Source: Arachnopeziza araneosa (lineage: Eukaryota; Ascomycota; Leotiomycetes; Helotiales; Arachnopezizaceae). Taken from it: a stretch of 64,000 bases of DNA. The position numbers were made by a program, and so were the translations under genes. The notes beneath the pieces are model-generated. The model was not told where the DNA came from. It was given only the letters and a program-made list of their open reading frames with translations, and did not search any database. The DNA lies in the NCBI GenBank assembly GCA_003988855.1, contig QYAI01000006.1, forward strand, positions 62,001-126,000, read 5' to 3'. Positions 60,484 through 64,000 of this stretch are shown here, piece after piece; position 1 is the stretch's first letter, and the number at the start of each line of letters is the position of its first letter.

Positions 60484-61532
60484 GTTGAACTGTATTAACA
60501 GAATGGGGTTTTGTGGTGTTGGGGAAGAGTTTGAGGTTGGAATTTTCAAATCTTATCTCAGTGATATATCGTCTGTCTGTGGAGAGGAAAGACAAAGTGC
60601 AATTATGCTCGACATTGGTTTTATGCTTGGCAGAGGAGTGGGGTTGTGGAGTGAGGTAGTGTAAGTTTGAGAAGATATGTAAACTAGGGGAAGTGACGGT
60701 CTTTTTAGGGTGTTGTACGCTTTTGCATTGGTGATGCATATGTGAATATGTGGTGATGTCAAAGGGAACCAATAATTCCCCAAGGAGGGGTAGCTCCGGG
60801 ACTTGAATATCTTTTTCCGCAGAAGACAATCACGTGTCCCTGCCGCGAAGAATGATTTTAGATCGACACCGATTATGAAAGCGATGTGATTATACTCTCA
60901 TCTTCGGAGAGTTGGCATCATTTTGCCGCGTTTTTGAAGTTTCTTATTAGGTCTGGTGCTTTTCTGCTCTTAGCTATGCCATTGCCAGCTTATTTGCCCC
61001 TTTCACCAACAAGCGAGCTGCAGTGTTTGGAACAAACAATGCCAGATGATTGAAATTCCTTGAAGCCTCTATATTATTAACTCCCCCAAGTGTCTCAAAT
61101 TTGTCCGACGGTTATCGTCTTTGCTAGCGTTTGTTTTAGAACATTTAACTCTTACCTCCAGTGGTTAGTTATTGCTGGTTATGGATCCTTCTTAGTCTCA
61201 ATTATTCACGACAATTAAAACTTGAAACCCCATTTATATTGCGAAAATTATTTAACCTCTGATAATAGAGCTAGGTTCTGAGCACTACCTACTGTTGGAA
61301 AGGAGGGTTGGGGTTTCGGAGTTACAATGGAGCCAAATCTGGCTCGGCATCATTCCGAGACTTCTTTTCGTTTTAACCTACTTCTGCTATGAAAATATAT
61401 CCACTTTTGATTCAGCACTTTCCTTGAAATATCCAACGCCAAATTTTATTTTCATTTTCCTATGCAATCATCATGAAGGCTAACCATGCTTCAACTCAGA
61501 CTAGCTGATGACCGCCAACTGACACCACGATC
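60484..61532. other. Spacer upstream of DOM34
   Basis: About 1 kb, no gene seen. TCACGTGT at 60830-60837, about 350 bases before the DOM34 start. Confidence 0.45.
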
Positions 61533-62352
61533 ATGCCGAAAGTTACCATTAACTCCAAGTTACGAATGAACTCAGGATATGAGGTCCCTGGTCTTGGACA
61601 TGGTGTAAGTACGGAGATTCTTCCCCCTTAAATCTGCTTACTTCATCTAGGTCTGGCAGATGTATGAGAGATCACCGTATTTCGAACATGTTCGGTAGCT
61701 AATGAAGCCCTCGAAGACCAGTCGGTGCATGTGAATCGGTTGTAGCTCACTCTTTTTTAATAGAGTATCGCCATGTTAGTACCTTGATAAGTACGATAAA
61801 GCATGCAGATTGACATAAGATACAGATCGATTCAGCTGCAACCTATAAGAATGAAGCCCCTTGTGGTGCCGCCGTTCGCAAGTCCGGGGTTTCACACTCA
61901 TCCATCTTCATCACAAGCAAGATTCCATGGCGAAACCTAAGTTACCAGAAGACAAGAGCCCAAGTCGAGAAAACTCTCAAATAAACCCAGCGTGGGTATA
62001 CTGATTTAATGCTTATTCATGCTCCATGTGGTAAGGCTTACTTGTATACAAATTTTATATTTTCTCTGTAAGAGACAAGAGAGTTAGGTGCTCTCAGCAG
62101 CGTATTACCATCACAAGATTAGCACTTTCAAATCCAAAGAGACAGATTAACATAGTCTTAGGCGGCGGTGCAGCTCGCAAAAGAGCTTGGAAAGCTCTCG
62201 TAGAAGTGCGGGAAGAAGGTAAACTTCAGAGTTTAGGGATCAGCAATTATAGGCTCAAGCATATAGAGGAGATGGAGATTTGGACACCGGCGAGTACTCA
62301 CCGTGCTTTTGGGACCCTACCAGATCCAATCTTAAGGAATGAAGTGTATTGA
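61533..62352 (+). pseudogene. Decayed aldo-keto reductase gene
   Basis: Recognisable pieces in order: start at 61533 with MNSGYEVPGLGHG and a GTAAGT donor, then VWQ after an acceptor near 61650; IDSAATYKNEA near 61830 (catalytic Tyr region DSAxxY); SSIFITSKIPW; GYTDLMLIHAP; after a GTAAGG donor and TTAG acceptor, RKRAWKALVE and SLGISNYRLKHIEEME. Three breaks: a frame problem after VWQ (near 61700); an in-frame TAA near 61983 where a CAA (Gln) is expected; and loss of the family after EMEIW, with a stop at 62352 about 130 residues short of normal. Probably dead. A CAA-to-TAA change is what C-to-T mutation at CpA would make. Confidence 0.75.
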
Positions 62353-63091
62353 TCTCTTGAAGTCTTTAAACGGATGAGGAGCCTTAAGAGAGAAGATGTT
62401 TGCACTAGAATTTGATTTACAACTCTCTCTTAATCTCTGAATGGCAGTTGAACCTGCAAGCTTTTGAGGCAAAAAGACTTTTCCAAACAGACTTCAGAGG
62501 TCAGAGCGGGAGTAGAATAAATGCTTGTTAGGAAGGAAGAATGACTTGTCTATTTTCGCTCAGACTTCTCATGCCTTGTGATGTATAGGTCAAGTCCTCC
62601 CTAGTAACTACCATGGACTCACAAATCTCCTCACTTTGAAAACAACATAAAGACAATGTAATTTGACTACACAGAGCTCTTACAAAAACGCCCCAAAAAT
62701 TGATGTTCAAAGTTTCTCAAAATTGTTTAGCAACAACTATTTACAATTCAAGATTACAACCTACAACCCCACAATCATATGGATTCAAGCTATGATTCAC
62801 AAAGCTATCCGAATAGGGCTGACGAGGGGAGGCAGAGAACGCCCGTGTAAATGCAGCCCCAAATGCCCACTTCCCTCCCAATGCATGTAAGCTAGGCTGA
62901 AAATGCGTGGAAGAAGTTGATATAGTCCTAAAGCAAAATGAATTCAACGCAATGGTTCATAAAAACAGACCAGGACGCCAGACGAAGTATCTCCCTTTTC
63001 TCCGTTTCATACATTAAGTTCATGTGGGCATCAACGATGGTAGATTGAGTCGCTGGCAGTATAGGCTCGGACAGACGCCGAGGGTGTCACA
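62353..63091. other. 3' spacer before the Dbf4-type gene
   Basis: About 740 bases, no gene seen. Confidence 0.45.
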
Positions 63092-64000
63092 TTAATAGTC
63101 ATCTTCCTCCTCATATTCGCGTCTCGGCCTTCGAAGCTGATCTAACAGCGCATCAAGTTCCTTCCAGTTTTCAAGTTTCTCGGCAAAACGTCGGTGCTTG
63201 CGAGACAGGATATGCTATAATGAGTTAGCTTGGTTTTATGATATGAGAGAAATTTATATACCTCGTCGAAGTCTTCAAATTTGTCCTGACAATTTTCACA
63301 GTACCCGGGCTTCGCATCACGCTTGTCATGCTTCCTTTGCTGTACTGCTTTCGCTTTTCGTGCAGCCTCAATCTTTCTGACATTTTCTTCAGCCTCTGAT
63401 GGATCTATGTCTTCCTCGATCTGAGCAAGTTTATCTTGCCCTCGTTTTTTGCTTACTCGGGCTACAGTACTCTCTTCTCTAGCTGCAGCCGTGATATCCG
63501 TCATGCGATGCGAGCTGGCAAGGCCATAAGACCCAGGGCCACCACTATTCTTTTCCAAAACCTTTCTTTGAAGACCATGAACCTCTTTGCTTGTTCCAGC
63601 CTTGAGACCCGGCTGGGCTGCCGTAGAAGAAATCATGGTGGAGCGAATCGCGGATGTTATATTGGATTGCTGAACACCTGATGCTACTGGCTCACCGGCA
63701 AAAAGACGACCTGCTCCAGCTCCAGCACGACTAACAAACGCGTTCTGGCTCCTTTGAGATGATGGCTCACGCTCCATCCGCGGCAGAATCGCAGACTTTG
63801 ATTGTAAAAATGGGTTGCTTTGTTTTGTTGAGACAGTAGCCCTTCGATTGTTTCCGTCATCCATCTCCATCATAACTCGTTTGCCAGTTACTACTTTCGG
63901 TGGTTGCATTTTGTTAGGTTCGACACTTCCTGCTCGTGATCGAGTAGCTAAAGCCTTCTCCTTCTCCTGCTGCTTTTGCATTCGAAGCAGCTCTCTTTCT
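63092..64000 (-). CDS. DBF4: Dbf4/Dfp1-type kinase regulatory subunit, C-terminal part (gene runs off window)
   Basis: Partial: exon 64000-63262 (5' end outside the window), 47-base intron 63261-63215, last exon 63214-63092. The visible end is Ser/Arg-rich and disordered, then KKRGQDKLAQIEEDIDPSEAEE, a basic helix KIEAARKAKAVQQRKHDKRD, and the DBF-type zinc finger: PGYCENCQDKFEDFDE joined to HILSRKHRRFAE (Cys-x2-Cys ... His-x5-His). It ends in an acidic EYEEEDDY. Dbf4 activates Cdc7 kinase, which fires replication origins by phosphorylating MCM. The zinc-finger motif and the join are strong; upstream motifs N and M are not visible here. Confidence 0.86.

Overview
The window is nuclear DNA of a filamentous ascomycete (Pezizomycotina). 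Support: many genes have short introns (mostly about 45-70 bases) with GT...AG ends and CTRAC-like branch sites; there are fungus-specific genes (bifunctional ARG5,6, the septation scaffold Cdc11, DFG5/DCW1-type GH76, Crh-type GH16, IP6 kinase KCS1); and spacers are long and AT-rich. Overall character suggests a leotiomycete, but that is an impression. No rRNA, tRNA, CRISPR array or intact transposon was found. Exon coordinates come from reading splice sites by eye and from family knowledge; there is no transcript evidence.

Layout. 0-7 kb: a possible tiny secreted peptide; an intronless 662-residue fusion of dTDP-glucose 4,6-dehydratase (RmlB) and glucose-1-phosphate thymidylyltransferase (RmlA), which looks bacterial; a broken PrpF-family relic; and a GPI-type GH76 protein. 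7-17 kb: synaptobrevin (SNC1), mitochondrial ARG5,6, a secreted six-hairpin glycosidase and a peroxisomal enoyl-CoA isomerase-like protein ending AKL. 17-36 kb: Cdc11-like scaffold diverging from a large disordered protein, then KCS1 and EME1. 36-46 kb: a secreted protein with three CBM18 modules, one per exon; a second GH76 gene; a repeat-bearing spacer; a C45 (isopenicillin-N-acyltransferase-like) hydrolase; and mitochondrial HTD2. 46-54 kb: two divergent Myb/SANT genes on either side of a 5.4 kb gene-free region rich in microsatellites. 54-64 kb: a Crh/UTR2-type transglycosylase, Dom34/Pelota, a decayed aldo-keto reductase, and the 3' part of a Dbf4-type gene that runs off the window.

The genes are mainly housekeeping (arginine synthesis, secretion, inositol pyrophosphates, DNA repair, replication, ribosome rescue, mitochondrial fatty acid synthesis) interspersed with cell-surface genes (two GH76, Crh, CBM18). 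They do not form an obvious metabolic cluster. The most unusual item is the RmlB-RmlA fusion, which would supply dTDP-4-keto-6-deoxyglucose, a bacterial-type sugar nucleotide. No RmlC or RmlD partner was found here. It lies beside a broken PrpF-family gene, a family also common in bacteria.
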